From the NCBI GenBank assembly GCA_023396225.1, contig JAEWWT010000014.1:1-64000 (forward strand): DNA of 64,000 nt. Reading direction: 5' to 3'. Below are positions 16,078 to 24,926 of this stretch, piece by piece. This DNA comes from Bacillota bacterium (GTDB lineage: Bacteria; Bacillota; Clostridia; Oscillospirales; Ruminococcaceae). The translations under genes were made by a program, and so were the position numbers. Under the pieces are notes generated by a model. That model was not told where the DNA came from. It worked only from the letters and a program-made list of their open reading frames with translations, and did not search any database. Position 1 is the first letter of the stretch, and every line of letters starts with the position of its first letter.

Positions 16078-16668
16078 TTACAAAGCCATTGTCATTATAA
16101 TTAGATAAATCACTGATGCATATAAAGTTATATTTGTACAGCGTATAATAAGAAATACTGCTAACAACGAAACACATAAAAATATATTCAGTTCTTTTAA
16201 ATATTTCTCATAATTAATCTCTGCTCCTAATTTGTAAAATCTATTAATAAATAAAAGAATGAGTGCTCCACCGTCCAATGAATGTATAGGAAGCATATTA
16301 AACAAACCTATTATCAGGTTAATATACCCGAAAAGCAAAGTATTGTCACTTTTAAAGATCATGCAAAACAAAAAAATCAGAAAGTTTACTAAACATCCAG
16401 CACTCAAAACAAAAGCATCATTAATAAAGCCTGAAATCTGGCAGCATTTTTGTCTAATTATTTTTATACCAGCACCATAAAATATAAGATAATCCATCTT
16501 CTGACCTGTAATTCTCATTGCTATCAGGTGACCAAACTCATGCAGCAGACAAGCAAAAAGAGCATACAAAGCATAGTTATTATCATTTAGCAGTATTACC
16601 AATGACACAGCAGCAAAAAAGCTGAAATGAAATCCAACCTTAAAAAGTTTAAACGGAAGTATTATCAT
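16078..16668 (-). CDS. M50 family intramembrane metalloprotease
   Basis: A 196-residue site-2-type protease. The zinc motif LLHEFGHLIA puts His43, Glu44 and His47 in a membrane helix, and NMLPIHSLDGG near 135 supplies the third ligand Asp. Four to six hydrophobic segments cover most of the chain. Size and layout resemble SpoIVFB, which processes pro-sigma-K during sporulation, but the assignment to sporulation is inference. The ATG at 16668 has GAAGAGA upstream; the longer frame starts at a TTG. Confidence 0.82.
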   Translation of the reverse strand: MIILPFKLFKVGFHFSFFAAVSLVILLNDNNYALYALFACLLHEFGHLIAMRITGQKMDYLIFYGAGIKIIRQKCCQISGFINDAFVLSAGCLVNFLIFLFCMIFKSDNTLLFGYINLIIGLFNMLPIHSLDGGALILLFINRFYKLGAEINYEKYLKELNIFLCVSLLAVFLIIRCTNITLYASVIYLIIMTMAL

Positions 16669-16936
16669 TGTTGCTGTTCTCTTCAAGTATATTGACTATA
16701 CTTGTTTTAATACTCTTATAGCAATCCTCTGACGATTGCTGAAGATGATATGTAAATGTATTGTAGATATTATTTGATATTTTCGGAGAAAATGTATTGA
16801 TAAGTAAGTATGCGATTGCAATGATAACAATAAGTATTACCTGTAATGTAATTGTATCAGCCAAGATCACTTTGTTTCTAGGTATAACCTCAACATCTTT
16901 TTCCAGATTTTCTTCATTAAGATTTGTTTCCATCAT
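16649..16936 (-). CDS. single-pass membrane protein upstream of the M50 protease
   Basis: A 95-residue protein with an acidic N-terminus, one membrane helix (about residues 25-45, LQVILIVIIAIAYLLI) and a 50-residue outside tail. GGGAGG precedes ATG 16936. It overlaps the M50 gene by 20 bp, so the two products are likely made together. By analogy SpoIVFB works with the membrane protein SpoIVFA, but this protein is too short to hold a peptidase-like domain. I do not recognise a family. Confidence 0.6.
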   Translation of the reverse strand: MMETNLNEENLEKDVEVIPRNKVILADTITLQVILIVIIAIAYLLINTFSPKISNNIYNTFTYHLQQSSEDCYKSIKTSIVNILEENSNNDNTSV

Positions 16937-16986
16937 AAAAAATCCCTCCCTCTCTAATTTTATAGACAAGACAAGGGATTTATGTT

Positions 16987-18210
16987 TTATTTTTTCATTC
17001 TAATTATAGAATTTTTAGGGTATACTTTGTCGCAAGGTATAGAAAGCTTCATCATTGCATGACTAGCACTGTCAATGATATCACCATTCTCATTGTAGAT
17101 TGTGTCTATCTTTATAGTATCAAACATTTTTCCAGGGCTAAGTATTTCCACTTCACAACCCTTAACAAATTTATTGCGCTGTGTAGCATATATTCTTCCA
17201 TCCCTGCATTCATCAACAATAGCTACAACATCATATTCCCTTATATAACCGCTGTTTTCGTAATACTGACAATCCTTTGGATGACCATTAAAGAAACCTG
17301 TGCAGTATTTTCTGTGACTAACCTTAAATACCTCATCCTTGATCCACTGTGGAAGTTCAAAATTATCAGGATTTTTCTTGAGTATATCAAGTGCCATTCT
17401 ATATGCATTTGTAACAACAGAAACATAATATGATGATTTTGCCCTGCCTTCAATTTTAAAGCTGGTTACACCTGCCTCAGCAACCTTGTCAAGCTGTTCA
17501 ATCATGCACATATCCTTTGCATTGAGTATATATGTTCCCTTTTCATCTTCATAGATAGGGTAAAACTCGCCGTCACGTTTTTCTTCCATAAGGTGATAAC
17601 CCCATCTGCATGGCTGAGCACATTCACCCCTGTTAGCATCTCTGTTTACAAGATATGATGACAACAAACATCTACCTGAAAAAGAAACGCACATAGCACC
17701 ATGTACAAAAGCTTCAATATCAAGTTCTTTTGAAGTTTTTGCCCTTATTTCAGCTATTTCTTCAAATGAAAGCTCTCTTGCCAGGACTACTCTTTTAGCC
17801 CCCATGTTATACAACTCATTAGCAGTAACATAGTTTACAATTCCTGTCTGGGTAGACATATGAATTTCCATATCAGGAGCGTATTTTTTAACAAGCGATA
17901 AAATTCCGAGGTCAGCAACAATAACAGCATCAACCTTTGCTTCAACAGCTTCATTAATAAACTGTTCAAAAGAAGGAATTTCGTTGTTTCTTGGAAGTGT
18001 ATTACATGTCAGATATACTTTCAAACCTTTTGAATGAGCATAGCTTACTGCATCAAACAAGCTTTCAGAAGTGAAATTCTGTGGAGCAGCTCTCATTCCA
18101 AAAGCCTGTCCTCCAAGATATACAGCATCTGCTCCGTAATCAATTGCAGCGCATAATCTTTCATAATCCCCAACAGGAGATAACAATTCAAGTCTGTTTA
18201 TATCAATCAA
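16987..18210 (-). CDS. peptidase U32 family protein (TrhP-like)
   Basis: A 407-residue U32 protein: LLSPVGDYERLCAAIDYGADAVYLGG at the N-terminus, the U32 signature EAFVHGAMCVSFSGRCLLSS near 170, and NRGECAQPCRW with further Cys near 195. The Cys set is thought to bind an Fe-S cluster. Relatives TrhP and RlhA hydroxylate tRNA or rRNA from prephenate-derived substrate, so a tRNA-modifying role is more likely than proteolysis. It lies 18 bp downstream of mltG. Confidence 0.88.
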   Translation of the reverse strand: MIDINRLELLSPVGDYERLCAAIDYGADAVYLGGQAFGMRAAPQNFTSESLFDAVSYAHSKGLKVYLTCNTLPRNNEIPSFEQFINEAVEAKVDAVIVADLGILSLVKKYAPDMEIHMSTQTGIVNYVTANELYNMGAKRVVLARELSFEEIAEIRAKTSKELDIEAFVHGAMCVSFSGRCLLSSYLVNRDANRGECAQPCRWGYHLMEEKRDGEFYPIYEDEKGTYILNAKDMCMIEQLDKVAEAGVTSFKIEGRAKSSYYVSVVTNAYRMALDILKKNPDNFELPQWIKDEVFKVSHRKYCTGFFNGHPKDCQYYENSGYIREYDVVAIVDECRDGRIYATQRNKFVKGCEVEILSPGKMFDTIKIDTIYNENGDIIDSASHAMMKLSIPCDKVYPKNSIIRMKK

Positions 18211-18228
18211 TTTATAAGCCTCCGGTAT

Positions 18229-19509
18229 TTATTCTGCCAATCCGGCAAGAACTAAATTTGCCTCATGTTCTTCATTTGTCTTTGCAAAAAAGAACTCGCC
18301 TGTATCAAGATTTGAACAGAAATAATAATAATCAGTTTCAGCAGGATAAAGAACTGCATTTATTGCATCAAGTCCCGGATTACATATTGGTCCCGGAGTA
18401 AGTCCCGGACCTTTATATGTGTCATAAGCATCATACATTTCCTGATATGGTACATCAATATTTGGCATAATAACATCTTCTACATAATTTGTAGTAGGAT
18501 CTGACTGTAGCAAAGGAAAGGTATCAGGAGATTCAAGTCTGTTTAAAAATACAGATGCAACTTTTTTCATATCAGATTTATTAGCTGACTCTGCCTGAAC
18601 AATTGATGCCAGTGTAAGGGTTTCTTCCAATGTCATATCAAGATCTTCCATACGACCGTAATAATCAGGTGTAATTTTAGAATCAAAATTTTTATAAATT
18701 TTTTTAGCTACAATCATAGGATCTTCATCAAGATAAAACCTATATGTATCTGGGAATAAATATCCTTCCATCTTATAAAATTTTAATTTACTTACTACAG
18801 CGTCTTTCTCAAAATCAAAACCAAAGTTATCATTGTTGAATACATTCAAAAAATCGTCTGCAGAACAAACACCTTTTTCTTCAAGCTTTTTTGCAGCTTC
18901 TAACAAAGTAATGCCTTCAGGGAACGTAACATCGGCAACTTCCCTCTCATTTATAGCATCAGATTGTAATTCTTCAATAATATTACTATAGCTCATATTG
19001 GTATTCAATTTATGAATACCCGCAATAAATGTACCATCAGAACCCTTAATTTTTGAAAAGGTTCTGAATAAGTTTTCATCAGAAATTATTCCTTCATCAC
19101 ACAGTATCTTTGCAATTGCAGCTGTACCAGAGTTAGTAGGAATATCTACTACAACCTCTGTATTAGCCTTGCCAACACCAAGTATTTCCTTGGAAACTTT
19201 CAATATCATTACAGCACTGAACATAGAAACAGCAATGATAAAGGTGGTAAGAATCATTCCGAAAATAAGCTTTCCTGCGCCGCTTCTCTTTTCAGCAACT
19301 TCTTCCTCATCATCTTCATCATAGTTATCATCAGAATCATTTGCATCTTCTATTAATTCATTGTCATCAAAATTTATATTATTTTTCTCTTCATAGTCAT
19401 TTTCATCTATCTTTGATACATCATCATCAAAATCTTTATTCATATTATTTAATAACTCATCCAAAATTTCTTGTTTTCTGCTTTTTTCAAGAAGATCATT
19501 ATCCGGCAT
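18229..19509 (-). CDS. mltG: endolytic transglycosylase MltG
   Basis: A 426-residue MltG (YceG) protein. A very acidic cytoplasmic N-terminus of about 75 residues is followed by one membrane helix (FGMILTTFIIAVSMFSAVMI), a LysM-like subdomain and the catalytic domain with SIVQAESA (the essential Glu) and LLQSDPTTNYV. It cuts nascent glycan strands at the membrane. I chose ATG 19509 because AGGAG lies 8 bases upstream; the ORF extends to 19527. It follows fthC almost directly. Confidence 0.93.
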   Translation of the reverse strand: MPDNDLLEKSRKQEILDELLNNMNKDFDDDVSKIDENDYEEKNNINFDDNELIEDANDSDDNYDEDDEEEVAEKRSGAGKLIFGMILTTFIIAVSMFSAVMILKVSKEILGVGKANTEVVVDIPTNSGTAAIAKILCDEGIISDENLFRTFSKIKGSDGTFIAGIHKLNTNMSYSNIIEELQSDAINEREVADVTFPEGITLLEAAKKLEEKGVCSADDFLNVFNNDNFGFDFEKDAVVSKLKFYKMEGYLFPDTYRFYLDEDPMIVAKKIYKNFDSKITPDYYGRMEDLDMTLEETLTLASIVQAESANKSDMKKVASVFLNRLESPDTFPLLQSDPTTNYVEDVIMPNIDVPYQEMYDAYDTYKGPGLTPGPICNPGLDAINAVLYPAETDYYYFCSNLDTGEFFFAKTNEEHEANLVLAGLAE

Positions 19510-19513
19510 GTCA

Positions 19514-20119
19514 TCATCTCCTAACATCTAAAGTCTTTATGAACTTTTCAGTAATTACTGCATCAACAGCAATGTCATATCTGCCTCTGTAAAGCTTTGA
19601 TACCATACAGCCACAATAACATATGCCAATATTGAAAAGCTCAGTATGTCCTGACAGAAATCTGTCATAATATCCTTTTCCATAACCAAGTCTGAATCCT
19701 GCATTATCATATGATAATGCAGGTACAATATTTATAGCACTTTCAAATTTTTCAGCACAGGTGCATTTTTCTTCAATTGGTTCAAGCACTGAAAAAGTTC
19801 CTGTTTCAAGATCATAAATAGAATTAATATAAAAAAATTTCATGTCTCGCGTTCCGTCTATACATTTAGGAACAGCAACTTTTTTACCATCATTCCATGC
19901 TTGATTAATAATACGCAAAGTATCTACTTCTATATCAGTTGATACATATGTTAATACTGTGCTGCAGCCCCTATACCATTTTGAACCTATTAATTTTTGA
20001 TAAATCAAATCATCCTTGTATTGTTTTTCAGAAGAATCCATTAAAATTCTATATTGTTTGAGCTTAGCTCGCAATAATTTTTTATGTTCACGAATATCAA
20101 ATATTAATTTTTGCTGCAT
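19514..20119 (-). CDS. fthC: 5-formyltetrahydrofolate cyclo-ligase
   Basis: A 201-residue enzyme that converts 5-formyl-THF to 5,10-methenyl-THF with ATP. The C-terminal signature FRLGYGKGYYDRFL near 145 binds nucleotide and the N-terminal RAKLKQYR region is typical. It overlaps the DJ-1-like gene by 16 bp and precedes mltG. The length is normal. Confidence 0.92.
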   Translation of the reverse strand: MQQKLIFDIREHKKLLRAKLKQYRILMDSSEKQYKDDLIYQKLIGSKWYRGCSTVLTYVSTDIEVDTLRIINQAWNDGKKVAVPKCIDGTRDMKFFYINSIYDLETGTFSVLEPIEEKCTCAEKFESAINIVPALSYDNAGFRLGYGKGYYDRFLSGHTELFNIGICYCGCMVSKLYRGRYDIAVDAVITEKFIKTLDVRR

Positions 20120-20652
20120 AATAATGATTTTTCTAAGTGATCACGTTTTTCTTTTGAAATAAGTGTCTCAACAAGTAAAAGTCCAAACTGAACAGCACAT
20201 CCTACACTTCTTCCAGTTATAATTTTACCGTCAGCAACAGCGGCAGCGCTACATACCTCTGCGCCTAAAAGTTGATGTTCGAACCCTTCAAAACAAGTGG
20301 CTTTTTTCCCTTTAAGCAAACCCTTATGTCCCAGAATTGATGGTGCTGCACAAATTGCAGCAATGTAAATGTTATTAGCTTTACAGTATTCAATTGCATC
20401 CTGAACAGACTTTGACTTTTCTAGATTCAGAGTACCAGGCATTCCGCCAGGAAGTATAATCATTTCAAGATTATTATCAAGTATGATCTCATTATCAGTT
20501 ATATCAGTTACTAAAGTAACTCCATGTACACTTGTAATTAAGTTATCACCTATTCCAACTGTAATAACTTCTTTATCACATCTGCGAAGCAAATCAATAG
20601 AGGTTACAGCCTCTGTTTCCTCAAAACCAGTGGCAAGAAAAACGTAAATCAT
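20104..20652 (-). CDS. DJ-1/PfpI family protein
   Basis: A 182-residue DJ-1-type protein: FLATGFEETEAV at the N-terminus provides the conserved Glu, and AAICAAPSIL places the nucleophile Cys101. Family roles include deglycase and protein-repair activities and remain debated. GGAG lies 9 bases before ATG 20652; the ORF extends to 20667. It overlaps fthC. Confidence 0.88.
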   Translation of the reverse strand: MIYVFLATGFEETEAVTSIDLLRRCDKEVITVGIGDNLITSVHGVTLVTDITDNEIILDNNLEMIILPGGMPGTLNLEKSKSVQDAIEYCKANNIYIAAICAAPSILGHKGLLKGKKATCFEGFEHQLLGAEVCSAAAVADGKIITGRSVGCAVQFGLLLVETLISKEKRDHLEKSLLCSKN

Positions 20653-20703
20653 TATAAAAATCTCCATTCATTTTTCATTATTTGTTTCAATTTCTGCAAA
20701 ACA

Positions 20704-20769
20704 AAATTTCTGCTGTATTTTTTGCAGAAAAGGAACAAATAGCAACGTGAAAAGTATTTTCATGTTATC
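20704..20769. repeat. interspersed two-hairpin element, copy 2
   Basis: The counterpart of 11301-11366. Hairpin one is TTTCTGC/GCAGAAA and hairpin two AACGTGAAAA/TTTTCATGTT with the same GTA loop. Stem sequences differ from copy 1 while pairing is kept. It fills the spacer between the DUF2156 gene and the DJ-1 gene. Confidence 0.6.
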
Positions 20770-20773
20770 TTCT

Positions 20774-21655
20774 TTATTTAAAAGTTATCGTCTTTTTATC
20801 TAACAGAAAAGCAGGAAAATAAGACTTTTTTGATTTTCTTAATCCTTCAATGCCTAAATCTTCTTCTCTGTTAATATATGAATATCCCTGAGTGGCCGCC
20901 TTTGCAAATTCGTTATTAATAGCAGGATAAGCACCAGGAATATCAGAAAGTGCCTTTTCAACATGGACACCAAAAGTATTAGAATTAATACCTTCCCCAA
21001 TGGTAAAAGCAACCACATTCCCATCAACTCTAAGTACCCCTCCGCTTAACTTCAAGTCATAGAAGTTAGTGAAAAAGGTATTTATGGCAAATTGCTCCAT
21101 TACAGCAGATTCATCATCATAAAGATTATTACTATTGTAACTTATTGCTGCAAATTCAATGCACTCTGTAAAATCTTTTTCAGTCATCAAAGAAAAACTC
21201 CAGTTGTTTTCATAGAATTTTTTTAGATGATTTCTCTTTCCATGATATTTTTTCCCTGATAAAGTTCTTAAATCTTCTGCATTATATATATAATCATTTG
21301 CACCTTCATCAGTTGAAACATTGAATTGCCCCGGAAATAGTTCAGACAACATCTTTAAATTACACTCACTAACAGACGTAAGACACAAAGGATTATTTTG
21401 TTCCTCTGCATATTTTCTTAACTCCGTTATTAATTCCTTGTAGTCTCCTTTTCCTGAAGGAAACGTAAATTTCATTCCATATTTAGTCGATAAAGAAATA
21501 TAGAAATCCTTGAACCTTGTTATTTTAGAATTATATAATCTTCTCCAAGCATAATTATTTGCAAAACAATATTCACACCCCATAAAGTCTGAATAAGAAA
21601 GCAACTGATCTATCCATGGCTTATCAGATAACTGAATTTCTCTGAACTCAAGCAT
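20774..21655 (-). CDS. DUF2156 (phosphatidylglycerol lysyltransferase C-domain-like) protein
   Basis: A 293-residue cytoplasmic protein with the double GNAT-like fold of DUF2156: DFMGCEYCFANNYAW near 27-41, SGKKYHGKRNHLKKF near 130 and GINSNTFGVHVEKAL near 225. Related domains in MprF move aminoacyl groups from tRNA to lipids, but stand-alone members have no firm function. No membrane domain is attached. It is 2 bp downstream of the tmk-like gene. Confidence 0.82.
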   Translation of the reverse strand: MLEFREIQLSDKPWIDQLLSYSDFMGCEYCFANNYAWRRLYNSKITRFKDFYISLSTKYGMKFTFPSGKGDYKELITELRKYAEEQNNPLCLTSVSECNLKMLSELFPGQFNVSTDEGANDYIYNAEDLRTLSGKKYHGKRNHLKKFYENNWSFSLMTEKDFTECIEFAAISYNSNNLYDDESAVMEQFAINTFFTNFYDLKLSGGVLRVDGNVVAFTIGEGINSNTFGVHVEKALSDIPGAYPAINNEFAKAATQGYSYINREEDLGIEGLRKSKKSYFPAFLLDKKTITFK

Positions 21656-21657
21656 TT

Positions 21658-22323
21658 TTACAAAACCTCATTAATACATTTAATAATTCTGTCTGTAATT
21701 ATATCAATAGGCAAAGCTCCTCTTCCATCGCTGCAGGCAACAACCTTCCACGATTGCTTTTCTGCAGCATATAGAGCAGATTTTCTACAATTTTTAAGAT
21801 ATTCTACATCTGATTCATGTATGTCTTTTTTACTGTCATCACCGTTATATCTTGAACTTAATAATTCCTGTGATATTTCAACAGGCATATCAAGAAAAAT
21901 AATTAAATCAGGTTTAGGAAGTCCTAACTTATTATACTCATAATCATCAAGCCAATTCAAATAATAGTCCCATTGACTATTTTCCAGTTTAATCATCTGA
22001 TGTATTGCATTAGAACTGACATACCTGCTTGCAATAATCAATTCACCTTCATTATAGTTCTTTTCCCAAAACATCTTATAACTTGCATACCTGTCAACAG
22101 CATAAAAACTTGAAGCAGCATATGCATTTACACCGGATGCCTGCTTTGAAAATTCACCGTTTAAATACATTTTAACAAGTGAAGAAGATGGATTATCATA
22201 ATCAGGAAAACTTATAGACTTAACCATGTAGTCTGAAGCCAGTTTCTTTGCAACTATTGAAAACTGTGTAGATTTTCCACTGCCATCTAATCCATCAATC
22301 ACAATTAATTTCTTTGATATCAT
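21658..22323 (-). CDS. tmk: thymidylate kinase-like nucleoside monophosphate kinase
   Basis: A 221-residue P-loop kinase: VIDGLDGSGKSTQ at residues 8-20, an Arg-containing SRYVSSNAIHQM segment near 100 and LIFLDMPVEIS near 140. It resembles dTMP kinase, which makes dTDP for DNA synthesis. Spacing between motifs is slightly longer than in the classic enzyme, so another deoxynucleotide kinase is possible. It forms a pair with the DUF2156 gene. Confidence 0.75.
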   Translation of the reverse strand: MISKKLIVIDGLDGSGKSTQFSIVAKKLASDYMVKSISFPDYDNPSSSLVKMYLNGEFSKQASGVNAYAASSFYAVDRYASYKMFWEKNYNEGELIIASRYVSSNAIHQMIKLENSQWDYYLNWLDDYEYNKLGLPKPDLIIFLDMPVEISQELLSSRYNGDDSKKDIHESDVEYLKNCRKSALYAAEKQSWKVVACSDGRGALPIDIITDRIIKCINEVL

Positions 22324-22552
22324 TATTATGTTCTATCCTCTGAAATTTTATTTACAATTTATTTTATACCTTTTTTCAATAAAATCATTTACAAAAATTA
22401 GGTATAAATAATGCATTAATAATTTTGTAAAAAAATAATTAAAAATAAGCATTATAGCAATTAAACACTTTTATTGTAACATTTATTATATATTTAGTCA
22501 AGGAATAAATCACTGATAAAAACATAATGGAATGCAAATATGCATAAAGTGC
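22324..22552. other. AT-rich divergent intergenic region
   Basis: Very AT-rich spacer between the leftward tmk-like gene and the rightward CBS gene. Apart from the promoter that follows at 22553-22581, I see no ORF, hairpin or repeat of note. Confidence 0.5.
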
Positions 22553-22581
22553 TTGATTTGATTTGCATACTGTTGTATAAT
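22553..22581 (+). promoter_or_regulatory. promoter of the CBS-domain gene
   Basis: TTGATT (22553-22558) and TATAAT (22576-22581) are 17 bp apart, about 35 bp before the start codon. Confidence 0.7.
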
Positions 22582-22615
22582 ATTTTTAATGTTTGTAAAA
22601 ATTAAGAGGTGCATA

Positions 22616-23038
22616 ATGAATATAATAAATTTCCTTATTCCTAAAGCAAGTGTCGCTTTCCTTGAAGATGACAATACGCTTCGCCAGGGATTAGAAAAAA
22701 TGAAAAATCATGGATATACCGCTATTCCGGTAATTTCTCATGACGGAACATATATTGGAACTGTAAATGAAGGAGATTTCTTATGGAGTATGGTTTCAAG
22801 GAATGAATATAACATAGTTGATCAAGAAGAAGTGTTCATTACTGATATACTTAGGAGCGACTGGAATCCACCAGTACATATTACCGATACTGTTGAAAAG
22901 CTTCTTGAAATGGTCATGGAACAAAACTTCGTCCCTGTTGTTGATGACAGAGAAATGTTTATTGGAATAATTACACGAAAAGATATTATTAAGTATTTCT
23001 GTAAAACATACTTAAAATCTCCTTGCTACTCAGAATAA
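22616..23038 (+). CDS. stand-alone CBS-domain pair protein (DarB/CbpB-like)
   Basis: A 140-residue protein made of two CBS motifs only: residues about 8-60 (GYTAIPVISHDGTYIGTVNEGD) and 78-135 (NFVPVVDDREMFIGIITRKDI). Size and layout resemble Bacillus DarB (YkuL), a c-di-AMP-binding protein that controls Rel and pyruvate carboxylase. Ligand binding here is inference. ATG 22616 has AAGAGGTG upstream; the frame to 22589 lacks a ribosome site. It is a single-gene plus-strand unit. Confidence 0.8.
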   Translation: MNIINFLIPKASVAFLEDDNTLRQGLEKMKNHGYTAIPVISHDGTYIGTVNEGDFLWSMVSRNEYNIVDQEEVFITDILRSDWNPPVHITDTVEKLLEMVMEQNFVPVVDDREMFIGIITRKDIIKYFCKTYLKSPCYSE

Positions 23039-23059
23039 TAATTTAGCATTATTATTCTA

Positions 23060-24217
23060 CTATACAAGATTTATATCTACTGCCATGTCAGCCTTACAGA
23101 TATGCTTTTCGTCGCCCTCATTATCAATTTTTATAATATGCTTTCCGTTTGATATGTAAAATCCATCATCTACGATTTTAAAGTTCAATACACCGCTTTT
23201 GATAACTGTAACAGAATCGTCAGAATTAATTTTTATAAGTTCCCAGTTTCTTGATATTATTCCTGGATACTTATCGCCTTTACTGCTGTTGTATTTCATA
23301 TTTTTATCAGCATTGATAATATTATTTTCAAAAATCATTTCTTTTTCTGACTTTTGTTTTGACTTGTATGGTCCGCTTTGCTTTTCACCGGAATGCAATG
23401 ATTCTCCTCCGAAAAGAATGGAAAATACATTTAAGAATCCAAATATAGCTTTTATTAATCTTACCGGAAACAATAATACATCAATGACTATGCTGCCAGC
23501 TGATTCCTTTTGTTTATATGGTTGTCTAATACAATACAAACTTCCGCCATTATCTGTCTGTGGAAATATATAGTCAAATTCTTCCGACTCTAATACTGTA
23601 TCTATGGTTTCTTTGTCAAAATTATACTTCATAATTGATTTAGGACTAAATGCTGCAATTTGTCCGCTTTCATTGCGTGCAATTCCTGACGATGAAAAAT
23701 ATAAATTATTATCTGTCTGCGACCAGAAAGGATATTCCTCTCTCGTATCTCCGTCTGTAATTTCATTATAATTAGCACTTGGAAGTTTGAAAATTGCAAT
23801 ATGTTTTTCTCCGTTTGCATACTCAAGCGTTGCCGCAAGTTTTTCTTTTTTACATGCAATTCCACTTACAGTGAAGTCCTGACTTGATATAATAAGATTT
23901 TCATCCTTGTCTTTTTCATCATAACTTTTGGTGTAAATACCGCTTACCCCATCAAATTTTATAGAATAAACCAGAGTACTTCCTGTGTCACAAAGTCCAG
24001 TGATTTTAACCTGACTTTCAATCACCTTTTCTATATCCCTTGTCATAACAGCAGTTCCAGTAAATCTCGCTCCAGTTCCTGAATTCTTCCACTCATTCTT
24101 TCTGCTGATCTGTCTGGAGTTTTCCATATAGTTTTCAACCCTGTCAAGAGTTATTTGTTCAGAATTTTTGTTTTCATTTTTATATATTTTATTATCTGCT
24201 ATATAATATAACGGCAT
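23060..24217 (-). CDS. hypothetical beta-propeller-like protein
   Basis: A 385-residue protein I cannot assign. It begins with LYYIADNKIYK and has repeated short strands of the type YYIADN, LYCIRQ, FYISNG and LYFSSSG, as in DUF5050-like or WD-like propellers. In the middle (about residues 245-268) is one hydrophobic stretch, VLLFPVRLIKAIFGFLNVFSI, without a signal peptide, which may be a membrane-associated hairpin. It is convergent with the CBS gene. Confidence 0.6.
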   Translation of the reverse strand: MPLYYIADNKIYKNENKNSEQITLDRVENYMENSRQISRKNEWKNSGTGARFTGTAVMTRDIEKVIESQVKITGLCDTGSTLVYSIKFDGVSGIYTKSYDEKDKDENLIISSQDFTVSGIACKKEKLAATLEYANGEKHIAIFKLPSANYNEITDGDTREEYPFWSQTDNNLYFSSSGIARNESGQIAAFSPKSIMKYNFDKETIDTVLESEEFDYIFPQTDNGGSLYCIRQPYKQKESAGSIVIDVLLFPVRLIKAIFGFLNVFSILFGGESLHSGEKQSGPYKSKQKSEKEMIFENNIINADKNMKYNSSKGDKYPGIISRNWELIKINSDDSVTVIKSGVLNFKIVDDGFYISNGKHIIKIDNEGDEKHICKADMAVDINLV

Positions 24218-24361
24218 AGAAATCCCCCTCTACAATAGTAATACTATTATAATACTTTTAACATGTTTTGTCTAGTTTTATGTTTCAATTTTATTCTTGC
24301 GCATATAATGTAATATTATTGTAAAAACATAATAGTAACATAATAAAAGGGGAGAAAAATT

Positions 24362-24850
24362 ATGCCTAGAGTACGTGAATATGACAGACTTGCTGCAAGA
24401 AATTATGCAGTAAGATGGGCATTGTCGAGAAACCCAGAATACTATGATTTTAATGACATTGGCGGAGATTGTACTAATTTTGTATCACAATGCATTTATG
24501 CCGGAAGTGGTGTAATGAATTACTCCAAAGATAACGGATGGTACTACATAAATCTGAATGACAGATCTCCTTCCTGGAGCAGCACACGTTTTCTATATGA
24601 ATTTTTAATTTCAAATAAGGGTGTTGGTCCGTTCGCAAGCCTTTCCACAATAGAAAAAATAAGTCCAGGCGATATTATACAGTTAGGTGATCAAGACAAT
24701 GTTTTTTATCATACTGTTGTTGTATTAAGCACTTACAGAGAAATACTTGTTGCATCACATACATATGATGCTCTTTTCAAACCACTTTCCTCGTATAGTT
24801 TTTATCAGGCAAGATTTATTAAAATAGACGGCGTAAGATATAACTTATAA
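24362..24850 (+). CDS. amidase-domain protein (Amidase_6 type)
   Basis: A 162-residue protein matching the putative amidase domain: the nucleophile Cys lies in GGDCTNFVSQC near residue 40, and the conserved His in YHTVVVLS near 119. The fold is NlpC/P60-like and acts on peptide amide bonds. There is no signal peptide, so the substrate may be intracellular or secretion may be unconventional. A GGGGAG ribosome site precedes ATG 24362. It is isolated between converging genes. Confidence 0.82.
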   Translation: MPRVREYDRLAARNYAVRWALSRNPEYYDFNDIGGDCTNFVSQCIYAGSGVMNYSKDNGWYYINLNDRSPSWSSTRFLYEFLISNKGVGPFASLSTIEKISPGDIIQLGDQDNVFYHTVVVLSTYREILVASHTYDALFKPLSSYSFYQARFIKIDGVRYNL

Positions 24851-24894
24851 AAACTGCACATTATGTAAATATATACTTACATAATGTGCAGTTT
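24851..24894. terminator. bidirectional terminator between amidase gene and gpsA
   Basis: A perfect 18-bp stem (24851-24868 with 24877-24894, AAACTGCACATTATGTAA arm) with an 8-base loop separates the convergent genes. Confidence 0.85.
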
Positions 24895-24926
24895 AGTTTG
24901 ATTTATAAAGTTCAATGTTTATCCAT

